From a bacterium (GTDB taxonomy: Bacteria > Bdellovibrionota > Bacteriovoracia > Bacteriovoracales > Bacteriovoracaceae): 64,000 nucleotides of DNA. This document shows positions 37,047 through 46,410 of the stretch, one piece after another; within the stretch, counting starts at the first letter, position 1; each line of letters begins with the position of its first letter. The stretch covers positions 164,451 through 228,450 of the forward strand of contig JAUHVL010000003.1 of NCBI GenBank assembly GCA_030425045.1, in the 5' to 3' direction. A program made the position numbers and the translations under genes. The notes beneath the pieces were generated by a model. That model saw only the letters and a list, made by a program, of their open reading frames with translations, was not told the origin of the DNA and made no database searches.

Positions 37047-38897
37047 ATGTTGCGAACCTTATCTATTTTTATCCTTTTACAACTCGTCATGTTGGCGTCT
37101 TGTTCGAGCATCAAAAAAGAAAAATCAAATGAGAAAGTTGCAGATGCAGCAAACGTTGTTATCCCTATCGTCAAAGAAGAAGTAAAAGATCCAGCCTTAA
37201 TGAATGAAGAGCAGTTGAGTGCGCTTGTTGATGAAACGTTGAAGAAAAATAAGACTGAAGTTCATCACGTGGCCAATGACCTTTTCTTCAAGGGGACAGA
37301 TCTCTCTATGAGAGGAGAGTCTGAGCTTGCCGCTCACTATTACAAAGCATTGAGTCGGTTGAAGCCAAATGATTTATTCGTTGCAAAGAAATATGCCATT
37401 GAATTGATTCGAAGTGGGAAGTTAGAAGAGTCAGTCGTGGTTTTAGATAAAGTTTTTCATGAGGGATATGCAAAAGATTCAAGTACAGGCTTGATATTGG
37501 CAGGAGTCTACACGGCATTAGAAAAAAAGAATAAAGCACAAAAGATTTATAAAGAGATTTTGGTCTTAAACCCAAAGAGTGAAGAAGCCTGTGTCTTTTT
37601 ATCTAAGTCTTATGCTGCGGATAAAAAGTTTTCAAAAGCAGATGCATTACTTGCGAGATGTCAGAAGAAAATGAGCAAGAGTCCGATCTTTCCTTATTAC
37701 CGAGGAAAAGTGGCGCTCAATCAAAAAAGAGAAAAAAGGGCCAATCAGTTTTTTAAACAAGCTCTTAAAGTTGATAAGACTTATCATCAAGCAGCCTTAG
37801 GAATTGGAATTTTGCTTGAGAGTCAGGGGAAATACGAAAAAGCGATGAAGGTCTATGAGAACTTTCTCGAAGATTCTCCCATGAATTATCCTGTCCTCAC
37901 ACGTGTCGTACAGATCAAGTTTCAAATTAAAAACTATGATGGAATAATTAAATATGCCGAGAGATTGATCGCGCTAGATCCATCCGATTTAAATTTAAAA
38001 GTTCAACTCGGAATATTGTATTCAGATAAAAAACAATACGATGATGCCAAGGGTATTTTTAAAGAAATTTTAGTTGAGGTACCTAACTCAGATAAAGTTC
38101 TATTCTACTTGGGTGCACTTTATAAAGAGACAATTAATTTTGAAGAGGCAATCGTCTATTTCTCAAAAATAGGTTCAGAAAGCCAACTTTATTTTGATAG
38201 CTCGGTTCAAATAGCTCAGTTATTACAATCTATGATTCAAATGGGTCAAAAAGAGAAGAAAGAAGAGTTTGTGAACTTTATCCTTTCTCGCTCTGATGGT
38301 AATGAAAATTTGAAGTTTAAACTTGGTATAATGTTGGCGACTTTCTACGAAGGGGAACAAGATTATGGTCGAGCAATCGCCTCTTTAGAAAATCTGCAAA
38401 GTGAAAAGTCTTACGATAGTAATCACGATTATTATCTAGCTTCTCTACATGATAAGAATGGTAACTTTGTTACAGCACGGAAGTTAATAGAGAAAATATT
38501 GGAAGAAAATCCTAATGATGCTCATGCGCTTAACTTTTTAGGATATTCACTGCTGGAGCGAAATGAAGAAATGGAGTTTGCTTACGAATGTATTAAAAAA
38601 GCAGTAGAACTCAAGCCTGACGATGGTTATATAAGAGATAGTTTGGGCTGGTTTTACTACAAAACGGGTAGATATGAGCTCGCATTAGCTGAGATGAAAA
38701 AAGCTTGGAAACTAGTTGGTGAAGATTATATTATAGCTAAGCATTTAGCCATGGCCTATGAAAAGGTAAATGAGCTAACAAAAGCCAAAGAACTCTATGA
38801 GGAGGCGATTAAGCTTTGCCAGACAGAAAAAGAGAAAGAAGTTATTGTCGATTACTTAAACAATCTAGAAAGACGAAGATTACCTGCTGCCAATTAG
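37047..38897 (+). CDS. TPR-repeat lipoprotein
   Basis: A 616-residue lipoprotein. ATG 37047 is preceded by a GGGA site; the open frame back to TTG 37026 has no support. The signal ends in lipobox LASC (Cys19). From about residue 75 to the end the protein is an array of tetratricopeptide repeats, perhaps twelve or more, with the usual Ala/Gly/Tyr spacing (for example YYKALSRLKPND, QAALGIGILLESQGKYEKAMKVYENFLEDSP, YIRDSLGWFYYKTGRYELALAEMKKAW). Such proteins act as scaffolds, often at the envelope. The LolB-like gene starts inside its 3' end behind a strong ribosome site, so the two are a coupled pair. Confidence 0.9.
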   Translation: MLRTLSIFILLQLVMLASCSSIKKEKSNEKVADAANVVIPIVKEEVKDPALMNEEQLSALVDETLKKNKTEVHHVANDLFFKGTDLSMRGESELAAHYYKALSRLKPNDLFVAKKYAIELIRSGKLEESVVVLDKVFHEGYAKDSSTGLILAGVYTALEKKNKAQKIYKEILVLNPKSEEACVFLSKSYAADKKFSKADALLARCQKKMSKSPIFPYYRGKVALNQKREKRANQFFKQALKVDKTYHQAALGIGILLESQGKYEKAMKVYENFLEDSPMNYPVLTRVVQIKFQIKNYDGIIKYAERLIALDPSDLNLKVQLGILYSDKKQYDDAKGIFKEILVEVPNSDKVLFYLGALYKETINFEEAIVYFSKIGSESQLYFDSSVQIAQLLQSMIQMGQKEKKEEFVNFILSRSDGNENLKFKLGIMLATFYEGEQDYGRAIASLENLQSEKSYDSNHDYYLASLHDKNGNFVTARKLIEKILEENPNDAHALNFLGYSLLERNEEMEFAYECIKKAVELKPDDGYIRDSLGWFYYKTGRYELALAEMKKAWKLVGEDYIIAKHLAMAYEKVNELTKAKELYEEAIKLCQTEKEKEVIVDYLNNLERRRLPAAN

Positions 38898-39460
38898 TAT
38901 TAAGCTTCATTCTTTTAACCGGTTGTGCCGGTCATAAAAAAATCCAGCGAGGAACACAACCTCTCGATCAAATCAATAGAATATGTTTTAACTCTGAGGG
39001 AAAGGGAAGAATTGAAACTCCGGAGGGCAAATATGTTTTTAATTACGAGACGGCACTAGACAAGGAAAACTACCGTTGGTCTTTTGCTTTTCACTTTCCC
39101 CTTGGTCGCCAGGAAATCCTGCATTTAAACTATTATCCTACTCCTAAGGCCGGAGGTATGTTCTTTCGAAAGATATCGCAGTCGTTGAAAGTGTCGGATC
39201 GCAAACAGCTAAATGAATTTCTGGAATTTATCGCTCTTTTGGCCAAGGTTAAACATTTCCAAAAAGATAATCAGAAACTGATCCTCGATAATAGTGCAGA
39301 TAGTTACTTTTTGAGATTGAATGAAAAGGGTTCATCTGCCCCATTTTTGGCCTTATCTCAGCTCGATGAGCATTTTCAAAAAATTATTATTCGTTACGAA
39401 AATGAAGAGAAGTCTAATTTAAAGTTATTATTATTTCATTCTTCTTGCGTGGCGTCTTAG
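38816..39460 (+). CDS. LolB-like outer-membrane lipoprotein (tentative)
   Basis: A 214-residue predicted lipoprotein. The TTG start at 38816 lies 82 bp inside the TPR gene but has a near-perfect GAGGAGG ribosome site about 10 nt upstream, which decides the start. The N-region is unusually long and basic (about 23 residues) before the hydrophobic core and lipobox LTGC (Cys37). The mature part has a beta-rich pattern (GKGRIETPEGKYVFNYET..., then WSFAFHFPLGRQEILHLNY) resembling the opening strands of LolB, the receptor that inserts lipoproteins into the outer membrane. A TPR protein beside LolB is a plausible pairing. The LolB call is tentative. Confidence 0.7.
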   Translation: MPDRKRERSYCRLLKQSRKTKITCCQLVLSFILLTGCAGHKKIQRGTQPLDQINRICFNSEGKGRIETPEGKYVFNYETALDKENYRWSFAFHFPLGRQEILHLNYYPTPKAGGMFFRKISQSLKVSDRKQLNEFLEFIALLAKVKHFQKDNQKLILDNSADSYFLRLNEKGSSAPFLALSQLDEHFQKIIIRYENEEKSNLKLLLFHSSCVAS

Positions 39461-39540
39461 GTCTGAGTTAAATACTGGTAAAAGAGCAATTTCTTATATA
39501 TAAACAATTTCCATAAATTAATGTAGGACGTTGAATGCTG

Positions 39541-39565
39541 TCGAATTCTTAATTTAAGTATTCGA
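39541..39565 (+). promoter_or_regulatory. 25-bp near-perfect palindrome before the peptide-transporter operon
   Basis: Arms TCGAATTCTTAA and TTAAGTATTCGA flank one central T and pair at 11 of 12 positions. The element ends 21 bp before the first gene of the ABC operon. TTGAAT at 39531-39536 could be a -35 box, placing the palindrome over the core promoter, as expected of a repressor site. It has too little GC and no T run for a terminator. Confidence 0.5.
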
Positions 39566-39586
39566 ATTTAAACAACAGGAATAATT

Positions 39587-41365
39587 ATGCCTTCAGTTCT
39601 TTTGACTTCAATAGTTGTGCTATTTGCTATTACTTCTTGTTTTAAGAAGGATGCAGATTTTCAAGGTAAAGAATTAAATATTGCAGTAAAAGCTCAAGTA
39701 AAAGGAATGGATCCTATCTATTCTGATGATCGTTATTCTTCTACAGAAGTGGCGAGAGTTTATGAGGGTTTGCTTGAGTATCATTATTTAAAAAGACCCT
39801 ATCAATTACAGCCAAATTTAGCAGAAGCGATGCCTGAGGTAACTGATAACGGACTTACCTATACTTTTAAAATTAGAAAAGGTGTTCTTTTTCATGATGA
39901 TGCTGCTTTTCCTGGTGGAAAGGGAAGGGAGCTCGTTGCTGAAGATTTTGTTTTTTCTCTAAAGAGACTTTCGGACCCAAAGCTTCTCGGAAATGGCTGG
40001 TGGACGATTGATGGGAAAATCAAAGGCTTAAATGAGTGGCGTGAAAAGTATAATAAGCTTCCACAAACGGATTATACTGAAGAAATCGAAGGTCTAAGAG
40101 CTTTAGATAAATACACACTACAATTCAAATTAACGAAACCATTCCCACAGTTTTTAAATGTTTTGGCCATGCCATTTGCTTCAGCTGTTGCGAAAGAAGT
40201 TGCAGATAAGTATGGAAAAGAATTACTAAATCATCCTATTGGTACAGGGCCTTTTAAGATTAAAAATGGTGTTTTTAGACAGTCAAATAGAATTGAGTAC
40301 TTAAAAAACGAGAACTATCGTAAGAAAACATATCCTTGTGAAGCCTCAGAAGAGTTTTCCAAAGAGTATTTAAAAGACTGCGGAAAACAACTTCCTCTCG
40401 TTGATCGATTAACTTCTCATATCATTGAAGAAACTCAACCCCGTTGGTTAAATTTCCTTAAAGGGAAAGTTGATTTTGTTGAACCAGATAAAGACAACTT
40501 TGAAGGAGCTCTTCCTACTGGTAATGAACTCAGTCCTGACCTTAAAGCAAAGGGTATTCAGCTTATGATATCTCCTTATTTGGATATCACTTATACTGCT
40601 TTGAATATGGAGCTCGATTTATTTAAAAATAATAAGAAGCTCAGACAGGCAATGTTACTAGCTTATAATGTTAATGAGTCGAATAAGCTTTTTTATAACA
40701 ACACGGGAATACCTGCTCAGTCTGTAATTCCTCCTGGTTTAAAAGGCTATTCAAAAGATTTTCAAAATGAATATCGTGGAGCTGGAAAGGCTGAGCAGAT
40801 TGCCAAGGCAAAAGAGCTATTAAAAGAAGCTGGTTATCCTGATGGAAAGGGCTTACCTGTCATTACTTATAATTGTACAAGTACGACTGATGCGAAGCAG
40901 ATTGGAGAGTTTTTCCAAAAGCAAATGGCACAGATTGGGATTAATATTTCAGTTATTCAAAACCCATGGCCAAGACTTCAGGAGAAAATTAAAAACCGTC
41001 AGGTGATGACTCATGGAATTGCTTGGGGAGCTGATTACCCTGATGCTGAGAACTTTTTACAGCTTTTATACGGGCCTAACAGAGCACCGGGAGCAAACGG
41101 TTCTGGTTACGATAATCCTGTATATAATAAAATGTTTGAGCAGGTAGCTGTTATGCAGGATTCACCTGAGAGAACAGCTCTTTATGAAAAAATGAATAAG
41201 ATGATTGCGGAAGAAATCCCTTGGATCTTCGGTGTTCACAGACAAAATACGGGTGTTGTTCATGGCTGGGTAACAAACTTTGTACAAACAGACTTTGAGC
41301 CAGGTAGATCAGCATACTTAAGTATTGATGTAGAAAAAAAGAAAGCGCTCTTAAAAGGTTTATAA
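39587..41365 (+). CDS. Oligopeptide ABC transporter substrate-binding lipoprotein
   Basis: A 592-residue SBP_bac_5 (OppA/DppA-like) protein that captures peptides outside the inner membrane. The lipobox is ITSC (Cys18). The n-region lacks a positive charge, which is odd for a signal peptide, but an in-frame TAA lies 18 bp upstream so no longer N-terminus is possible. Family features include VKGMDPIYSDDRYSS near the start, LAEAMPEVTDNGLTYTFKIRKGVLFHDD, and PIGTGPFKIK. It starts a five-gene operon with spacings of 3-13 bp. Peptide import fits an organism that digests prey protein. Confidence 0.95.
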   Translation: MPSVLLTSIVVLFAITSCFKKDADFQGKELNIAVKAQVKGMDPIYSDDRYSSTEVARVYEGLLEYHYLKRPYQLQPNLAEAMPEVTDNGLTYTFKIRKGVLFHDDAAFPGGKGRELVAEDFVFSLKRLSDPKLLGNGWWTIDGKIKGLNEWREKYNKLPQTDYTEEIEGLRALDKYTLQFKLTKPFPQFLNVLAMPFASAVAKEVADKYGKELLNHPIGTGPFKIKNGVFRQSNRIEYLKNENYRKKTYPCEASEEFSKEYLKDCGKQLPLVDRLTSHIIEETQPRWLNFLKGKVDFVEPDKDNFEGALPTGNELSPDLKAKGIQLMISPYLDITYTALNMELDLFKNNKKLRQAMLLAYNVNESNKLFYNNTGIPAQSVIPPGLKGYSKDFQNEYRGAGKAEQIAKAKELLKEAGYPDGKGLPVITYNCTSTTDAKQIGEFFQKQMAQIGINISVIQNPWPRLQEKIKNRQVMTHGIAWGADYPDAENFLQLLYGPNRAPGANGSGYDNPVYNKMFEQVAVMQDSPERTALYEKMNKMIAEEIPWIFGVHRQNTGVVHGWVTNFVQTDFEPGRSAYLSIDVEKKKALLKGL

Positions 41366-41372
41366 AAATAGA

Positions 41373-42314
41373 ATGAATATTTATACCTATATTCTTAGAA
41401 GACTTCTTTATATATTCCCGGTCATTATCGGTGTGAGCTTTTTAATTTTCATTCTCTTTAATGTTGTATGCCCAGACCCAACATTAATAATGCTCGGTAA
41501 ACATGCCACCCCAGAGCAAATGGCAATGCTTCGAACAGAGCTTGGCTTAGATCGTCCACTTTGGGTTCAGTATTTTGATATATTAAAGTCAGCATTTACA
41601 TTTGATTTTGGAAGATCCTGGAATACCAAACAGGAAATCTTTCAGATGATAAAAAATGGGGCGATCCCGTCTTTAACATTTACCGTTCCCGGTTTTATTT
41701 TTTCAACAATTACCTCACTTTCAATTGCCGTCGTTGTTGCATTTTATAGAGGCAAGTTTTTAGATAAATTCTTTGTTGTGATTTGTGTGTCGATGATGTC
41801 CATCTCTTCACTTGCTTACATCCTTTTCTTTCAGTGGTTCTTTGCTTACAAGTTGGGAATGTTTGAAATTTCAGGATATGAAGATGGTTTTCCTTATTTC
41901 ATTCCTTATGTGATCTTGCCTATTATCATTTGGATTATTTTAAGTCTTGGGTATGACCTAAGGTTTTACCGAACGGTTATGCTCGATGAAATTTATCAAG
42001 ACTATGTGCGGACAGCTCGGGCAAAAGGCTTAAGTGAGAGAGTGATTTTATTTAAACACGTTCTTAAAAACGCAATGATTCCTGTTATTACCTATGTCGT
42101 TATTCAAATCCCTTATCTCATTTTAGGAGCACTTCTGATTGAGAACTTTTTTGGGATTCCTGGACTTGGTAGTCTTGTTGTCGATGCAATTAACTCTAAT
42201 GACTTTGGCGTTTTAAAAGCGATGAGTATTTTAACGTCATTAGCATTTATATTTTTTAATTTATTATCTGACGTACTCTATACGATGGTTGATCCAAGAG
42301 TACGTTTAAAATAA
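41373..42314 (+). CDS. Oligopeptide ABC transporter permease (OppB/DppB type)
   Basis: A 313-residue inner-membrane permease with six helices. The N-terminus IYTYILRRLLYIFPVIIGVSFLIFILF is the classic DppB start. LGLDRPLWVQYFDILKSAFTFDFGRSW is the periplasmic family motif, and the cytoplasmic EAA loop reads DYVRTARAKGLSERVILFKHVLKNAMIPVIT. It starts 8 bp after the binding-protein gene. Confidence 0.96.
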   Translation: MNIYTYILRRLLYIFPVIIGVSFLIFILFNVVCPDPTLIMLGKHATPEQMAMLRTELGLDRPLWVQYFDILKSAFTFDFGRSWNTKQEIFQMIKNGAIPSLTFTVPGFIFSTITSLSIAVVVAFYRGKFLDKFFVVICVSMMSISSLAYILFFQWFFAYKLGMFEISGYEDGFPYFIPYVILPIIIWIILSLGYDLRFYRTVMLDEIYQDYVRTARAKGLSERVILFKHVLKNAMIPVITYVVIQIPYLILGALLIENFFGIPGLGSLVVDAINSNDFGVLKAMSILTSLAFIFFNLLSDVLYTMVDPRVRLK

Positions 42315-42317
42315 AGG

Positions 42318-43232
42318 ATGGCAGTGAAAAGTACTGCGGTAGAAGCAAGCAATTATTCAGATACTAAAGGGAAGAAGGCTCAAAAACCGAAATCTCTTTG
42401 GGGGCATGCTTGGACCCAATTATCGAGAGATAAGGTGGCCATGCTTTCGCTTACAATATTTGCTCTTTATACACTAGTCGCCTTTCTTAGTGTGACAGGG
42501 CTGATTGCTTCAGATTGGAAAAATGAAGTTGGACTTTCTTATGGTGTTCCGAGCAGGGATCACTGGTTTGGGCTCGATATTTTTGGTCGCAGTGTCTTCG
42601 CTAAAACGATCAAGGGTACTGAAGTGGCCATGTCAGTTGGTTTTGTCGTTGCGACGATCAGTGCGTGTATTGGAATCATATTTGGAAGTTTTGCTGGATT
42701 TTATGGTGGGAAAATCGATGAGTTGATCGTTTGGTTTTATACTGTCGTTTCTTCTGTTCCAAATATCATGCTTGTTATGGCCATTGCTTTGATTTCTGGA
42801 AAAGGAATTCACTCCGTGTACTTGGCGTTAGGTTTAACAACTTGGGTAAACTTGTGTCGATTAATTAGAGCTGAAGTTATTAGGCATAAAGATAGAGAAT
42901 ATGTTCAAGCAGCTGCAGCAATTGGTGGTGGAGATTTTAGAAAACTATTTAAGCACGTTCTGCCCAATGTTTTTCATATTGTTATTATTAACTTCACCTT
43001 AACGTTTCAAATAGCGATTAAATCTGAAGTGATTCTCTCTTATCTTGGCTTAGGTGTTCAGGGGAGGCCGAGTTGGGGTGTGATGATTAATGATGCTAAA
43101 CTTGAGCTGGCAAGAGGTTATTGGTGGCAATTAGCGGCAGCTACATTTGCTATGTTTTTTGTTCTTTTGGCCTTAAATATATTAGGTGATGCCTTAAGAG
43201 ATTCACTTGATCCGAAGTTAAAAGGAAAATAG
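42318..43232 (+). CDS. Oligopeptide ABC transporter permease (OppC/DppC type)
   Basis: A 304-residue second permease. A cytoplasmic N-terminus of about 40 residues precedes six membrane helices. Family motifs are [28 protein letters not shown] and the EAA loop [27 protein letters not shown], with the C-terminal [17 protein letters not shown]. It pairs with the OppB-type subunit to form the channel. Confidence 0.96.
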   Translation: MAVKSTAVEASNYSDTKGKKAQKPKSLWGHAWTQLSRDKVAMLSLTIFALYTLVAFLSVTGLIASDWKNEVGLSYGVPSRDHWFGLDIFGRSVFAKTIKGTEVAMSVGFVVATISACIGIIFGSFAGFYGGKIDELIVWFYTVVSSVPNIMLVMAIALISGKGIHSVYLALGLTTWVNLCRLIRAEVIRHKDREYVQAAAAIGGGDFRKLFKHVLPNVFHIVIINFTLTFQIAIKSEVILSYLGLGVQGRPSWGVMINDAKLELARGYWWQLAAATFAMFFVLLALNILGDALRDSLDPKLKGK

Positions 43233-43242
43233 GAAGTCGAAT

Positions 43243-44238
43243 ATGTCTGATAAAATTCTTGAAGTAAAAGACCTCAAAGTAGAATTTAAAACTGATAATG
43301 GAATCGTTACTGCTGTAAATGGTGTGAACATTGAAGTCTATAAAGGAAAAACTTTAGGGATAGTAGGAGAGTCTGGCTCTGGAAAGTCTGTGACAGCTCT
43401 CTCTATCATGGGTTTGATTCCATCGCCTCCAGGTAATGTTGCTGGTGGAGAAATTATATACCGAGGGAAAAACGTTCTTGATATTCCAACAGACGAAATG
43501 AGAACGATTCGTGGAAATAAAATTGCCATGATATTCCAAGAGCCGATGACTTCTCTTAACCCTGTTTTTACAGTAGGAAATCAAATTGAAGAAGTATTGG
43601 CGCTTCATCAAAAAGAACTAACTAAACAAGATAGAAAAGATAAAGTTATAGAGATGCTCTCTTTAGTGGGGATACCTTCACCAGAGAAAAGGGCCAACGA
43701 GTATCCACATCAACTTTCTGGTGGGATGAGACAAAGGGTGATGATTGCAATTTCATTAGCTTGTCGTCCAGATATCCTTATTGCAGACGAACCAACGACA
43801 GCGTTAGATGTTACCATTCAGGCTCAGATTTTGGAGTTAATGAAAAAACTACAAGAAGAAATCGGAATGGGAATTATTTTTATTACCCATGACCTCGGTG
43901 TCGTCGCAGAGATGTGTGATGATGTTGCCGTTATGTATTGTGGGCAGATTGTTGAAAGAGCTGATGTTAAAACTCTTTTTAATAGATCTCGTCATCCTTA
44001 TACAAAAGGTTTGATTGAATCAATTCCATCATTTGATTCAACTCTTGGAGAAACAAGAGAAAGACTACCGACAATTGAAGGGATGGTTCCTTCGCTTCAA
44101 AATTTACCTACAGGGTGTAATTTTCAAGATCGTTGTGATTTTGCTACTGATATTTGTAAAGGCCAAAATGGTGATCCTTTATTGGAAAAATATGGCTCTG
44201 ATGAGCATATGATTCGTTGTTTTAATCCTTTAAGTTAA
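43243..44238 (+). CDS. Oligopeptide ABC transporter ATPase (OppD/DppD type)
   Basis: A 331-residue nucleotide-binding subunit. Walker [10 protein letters not shown]-loop [10 protein letters not shown], signature LSGGMRQR, Walker [13 protein letters not shown] and the H-loop [11 protein letters not shown] are all intact. The C-terminal oligopeptide/dipeptide extension carries three or four Cys ([16 protein letters not shown]...RCF), the segment that holds an iron-sulfur cluster in some members. It forms a heterodimer with the next subunit. Confidence 0.96.
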   Translation: MSDKILEVKDLKVEFKTDNGIVTAVNGVNIEVYKGKTLGIVGESGSGKSVTALSIMGLIPSPPGNVAGGEIIYRGKNVLDIPTDEMRTIRGNKIAMIFQEPMTSLNPVFTVGNQIEEVLALHQKELTKQDRKDKVIEMLSLVGIPSPEKRANEYPHQLSGGMRQRVMIAISLACRPDILIADEPTTALDVTIQAQILELMKKLQEEIGMGIIFITHDLGVVAEMCDDVAVMYCGQIVERADVKTLFNRSRHPYTKGLIESIPSFDSTLGETRERLPTIEGMVPSLQNLPTGCNFQDRCDFATDICKGQNGDPLLEKYGSDEHMIRCFNPLS

Positions 44239-44251
44239 TGGAATATTTTTT

Positions 44252-45223
44252 ATGAGTGATTATCTTTTAGAAGTAAATAATTTATGTAAGCGTTTTCCAA
44301 TCAAGGGAGGGCTCTTTGGTCGAGAAGTTGGACATGTTAATGCTGTTAATAATGTTAGCTTTAAAATCAAAAGAGGAGAAACTCTCGGTTTGGTTGGTGA
44401 GTCTGGTTGTGGAAAGACAACGCTTGGGAGAAGTGTTCTAAGATTGATTGAGCCAACTTCTGGAGAAATTATTTTTAACGGTGAAAATATTGTTAATTAC
44501 GATAAAAATAAAATGAGAGAGCTAAGAAGAAAGATGCAAATTATCTTTCAAGATCCCTACGCTTCTCTAAATCCAAGAATGACCGTTGGAAATATTCTCG
44601 CAGAGCCTATGGAAATCCATGGTCTAAATACAGATAAAGCTGCTCGTAAAAAGAGGCTTCTCGAGTTACTTGATCAAGTCCAATTACCAAGTGATGCTCT
44701 TAATAAATATCCTCATGAGTTTTCAGGTGGACAGCGACAAAGAGTTTGTATCGCAAGGGCCTTAGCGGTCGAACCTGAGTTTATTATTTGTGATGAGCCG
44801 GTTTCTGCACTTGATGTTTCTGTTCAAGCTCAGGTTGTAAACTTGTTAATGGATCTACAAAAAGATCTTGGCCTTACTTATTTATTTATCGCTCATGATC
44901 TAAAAGTGGTAGAGTATATTTCCTCTCGTGTTGCCGTGATGTACTTAGGTAATATGGTAGAAGTTGCTGAATCATCAGAACTTTATGGAAATGCGAAACA
45001 CCCTTATACTAAAGCATTGTTCTCGGCCATTCCTAAACCTGATCCCAATTTAAATAAAGAGCGAATTATTCTTGAAGGGGATATTCCAAGTCCGATGAAT
45101 CCTCCTTCTGGTTGTCACTTTCACCCTCGTTGCTGGTTAGCTTCAGATGAGTGTCGCTCGAGTTACCCTAACTCTACAAACCAGAGTGAAACACATCAGT
45201 ATAAGTGTCATAATCCACTTTGA
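44252..45223 (+). CDS. Oligopeptide ABC transporter ATPase (OppF/DppF type)
   Basis: A 323-residue nucleotide-binding subunit. Walker [10 protein letters not shown]-loop [16 protein letters not shown], signature FSGGQRQR, Walker [15 protein letters not shown] and H-loop [12 protein letters not shown] are intact, followed by the C-terminal extension ([20 protein letters not shown]) with Cys. It ends the operon. A 116-bp gap without a clear terminator precedes the next gene. Confidence 0.96.
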   Translation: MSDYLLEVNNLCKRFPIKGGLFGREVGHVNAVNNVSFKIKRGETLGLVGESGCGKTTLGRSVLRLIEPTSGEIIFNGENIVNYDKNKMRELRRKMQIIFQDPYASLNPRMTVGNILAEPMEIHGLNTDKAARKKRLLELLDQVQLPSDALNKYPHEFSGGQRQRVCIARALAVEPEFIICDEPVSALDVSVQAQVVNLLMDLQKDLGLTYLFIAHDLKVVEYISSRVAVMYLGNMVEVAESSELYGNAKHPYTKALFSAIPKPDPNLNKERIILEGDIPSPMNPPSGCHFHPRCWLASDECRSSYPNSTNQSETHQYKCHNPL

Positions 45224-45339
45224 ATAAAAAACTCGGGTATTAATTTAGCTCATTTTCTTTTCATTTATTCCGAATAGTTCCATAAGGTGTGATGTCTTTT
45301 TTTGCAGGATTAATCTGTATTTAGGCATTTTAAAGAAAT

Positions 45340-46410
45340 ATGATGGAAGAGAAAAAGGAAAACTCTACAATCCAAAATGGAAATGAAGTTTCTGGTGAAG
45401 AAGTTTGGAGTATTATTTTTGCTTACAAATGGTCTCCGGGTGAATTTTGTTGGATAAAGTCTAATGGTAATAGAGTCGTACTGTTACGTCCTGGTGATTA
45501 TATTGATCATGAAAGGTTTGAAAAATTTCGTTCTGGAAATATGAACTTGGTTTTCAAGTCGAGTGTCGACATTTCTTATATGGAAGCTGGAATAAATATC
45601 TTTGAAGAGCTTCAACTCGCTGCTGAAATAAAAGGCGATAAAGAAGAAAAGAAAAATAGTATTAGAAATAAATATTTAAAGTGGTGTGCTCCTTATCTTT
45701 GGAATGGAGATGAAAAAGTAACACTACTTGAAATGATTTCGCTGTTTACAAGAGTTTTTTATAAATTAGATCATTCGTCACACCTAACTTTTTCTAATTT
45801 ACCAATTCCTCTGCAGCAAAGATCGTTGTCGCTTTCATCGATGATTTGTTCAACGGCATTAATCGTAGGTCATACAGACTTTCGTTTTCTCCAAGATCTT
45901 TTTCATTTAGGACTCTTTTTTGATTACTCATTAGCAGATGAATCATACTCTTATCTCTTTGAGGATGTTTTAGAAAAAGAGAGGATTGAGCCAGGCGCGG
46001 GTGAAAAAGCTTTAGATGAGCAAAGGATGCATCATAAAACAAACGTTTTGAAGTTCCATCCTGAACAGTCTGCATTAAAAGCGGAAGAGCTTCTTGAGGG
46101 TGTTATCTATAATAAAAATCTTTTTAAAATAATTGAACTGCATCATGAAACACTAGAAGGAAAAGGTTTTCCAAAATCATTAAATGTAAATGACCTAAAT
46201 GATTTGGAAAAAATAATTGTGGCCTGTAGTAAGACAATGCCTCAAAAAGTAGATTTGTTAAAAGATAATAAAGAAGAAAAACTTATATATAAATATTTAA
46301 TAGAGGGCCTTGAAAATGAAATTTTGTTTTCGAGGATTAAATCACAAATTGTTTCATCATTTAACTCCATTGGAGATGATGAAGACTATGTGGAAGTAGT
46401 TGGACTTTAA
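45340..46410 (+). CDS. Degenerate HD-GYP-like signalling protein
   Basis: A 356-residue cytoplasmic protein. Residues about 20-70 form a PilZ- or beta-domain-like start of unknown type. Residues about 155-310 follow the HD-GYP layout, but the metal site is broken: where a true HD-GYP has LFHDIGK, this has LFHLGLF (His189, Leu190 in place of Asp), while the GYP motif survives as HHETLEGKGFPK (His268, His269). It is therefore likely a non-catalytic sensor or scaffold for cyclic di-GMP or for another HD-GYP protein. The start is ATG with a second Met next to it. The stop overlaps the next ATG by one base, so the two proteins are made together. Confidence 0.78.
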   Translation: MMEEKKENSTIQNGNEVSGEEVWSIIFAYKWSPGEFCWIKSNGNRVVLLRPGDYIDHERFEKFRSGNMNLVFKSSVDISYMEAGINIFEELQLAAEIKGDKEEKKNSIRNKYLKWCAPYLWNGDEKVTLLEMISLFTRVFYKLDHSSHLTFSNLPIPLQQRSLSLSSMICSTALIVGHTDFRFLQDLFHLGLFFDYSLADESYSYLFEDVLEKERIEPGAGEKALDEQRMHHKTNVLKFHPEQSALKAEELLEGVIYNKNLFKIIELHHETLEGKGFPKSLNVNDLNDLEKIIVACSKTMPQKVDLLKDNKEEKLIYKYLIEGLENEILFSRIKSQIVSSFNSIGDDEDYVEVVGL

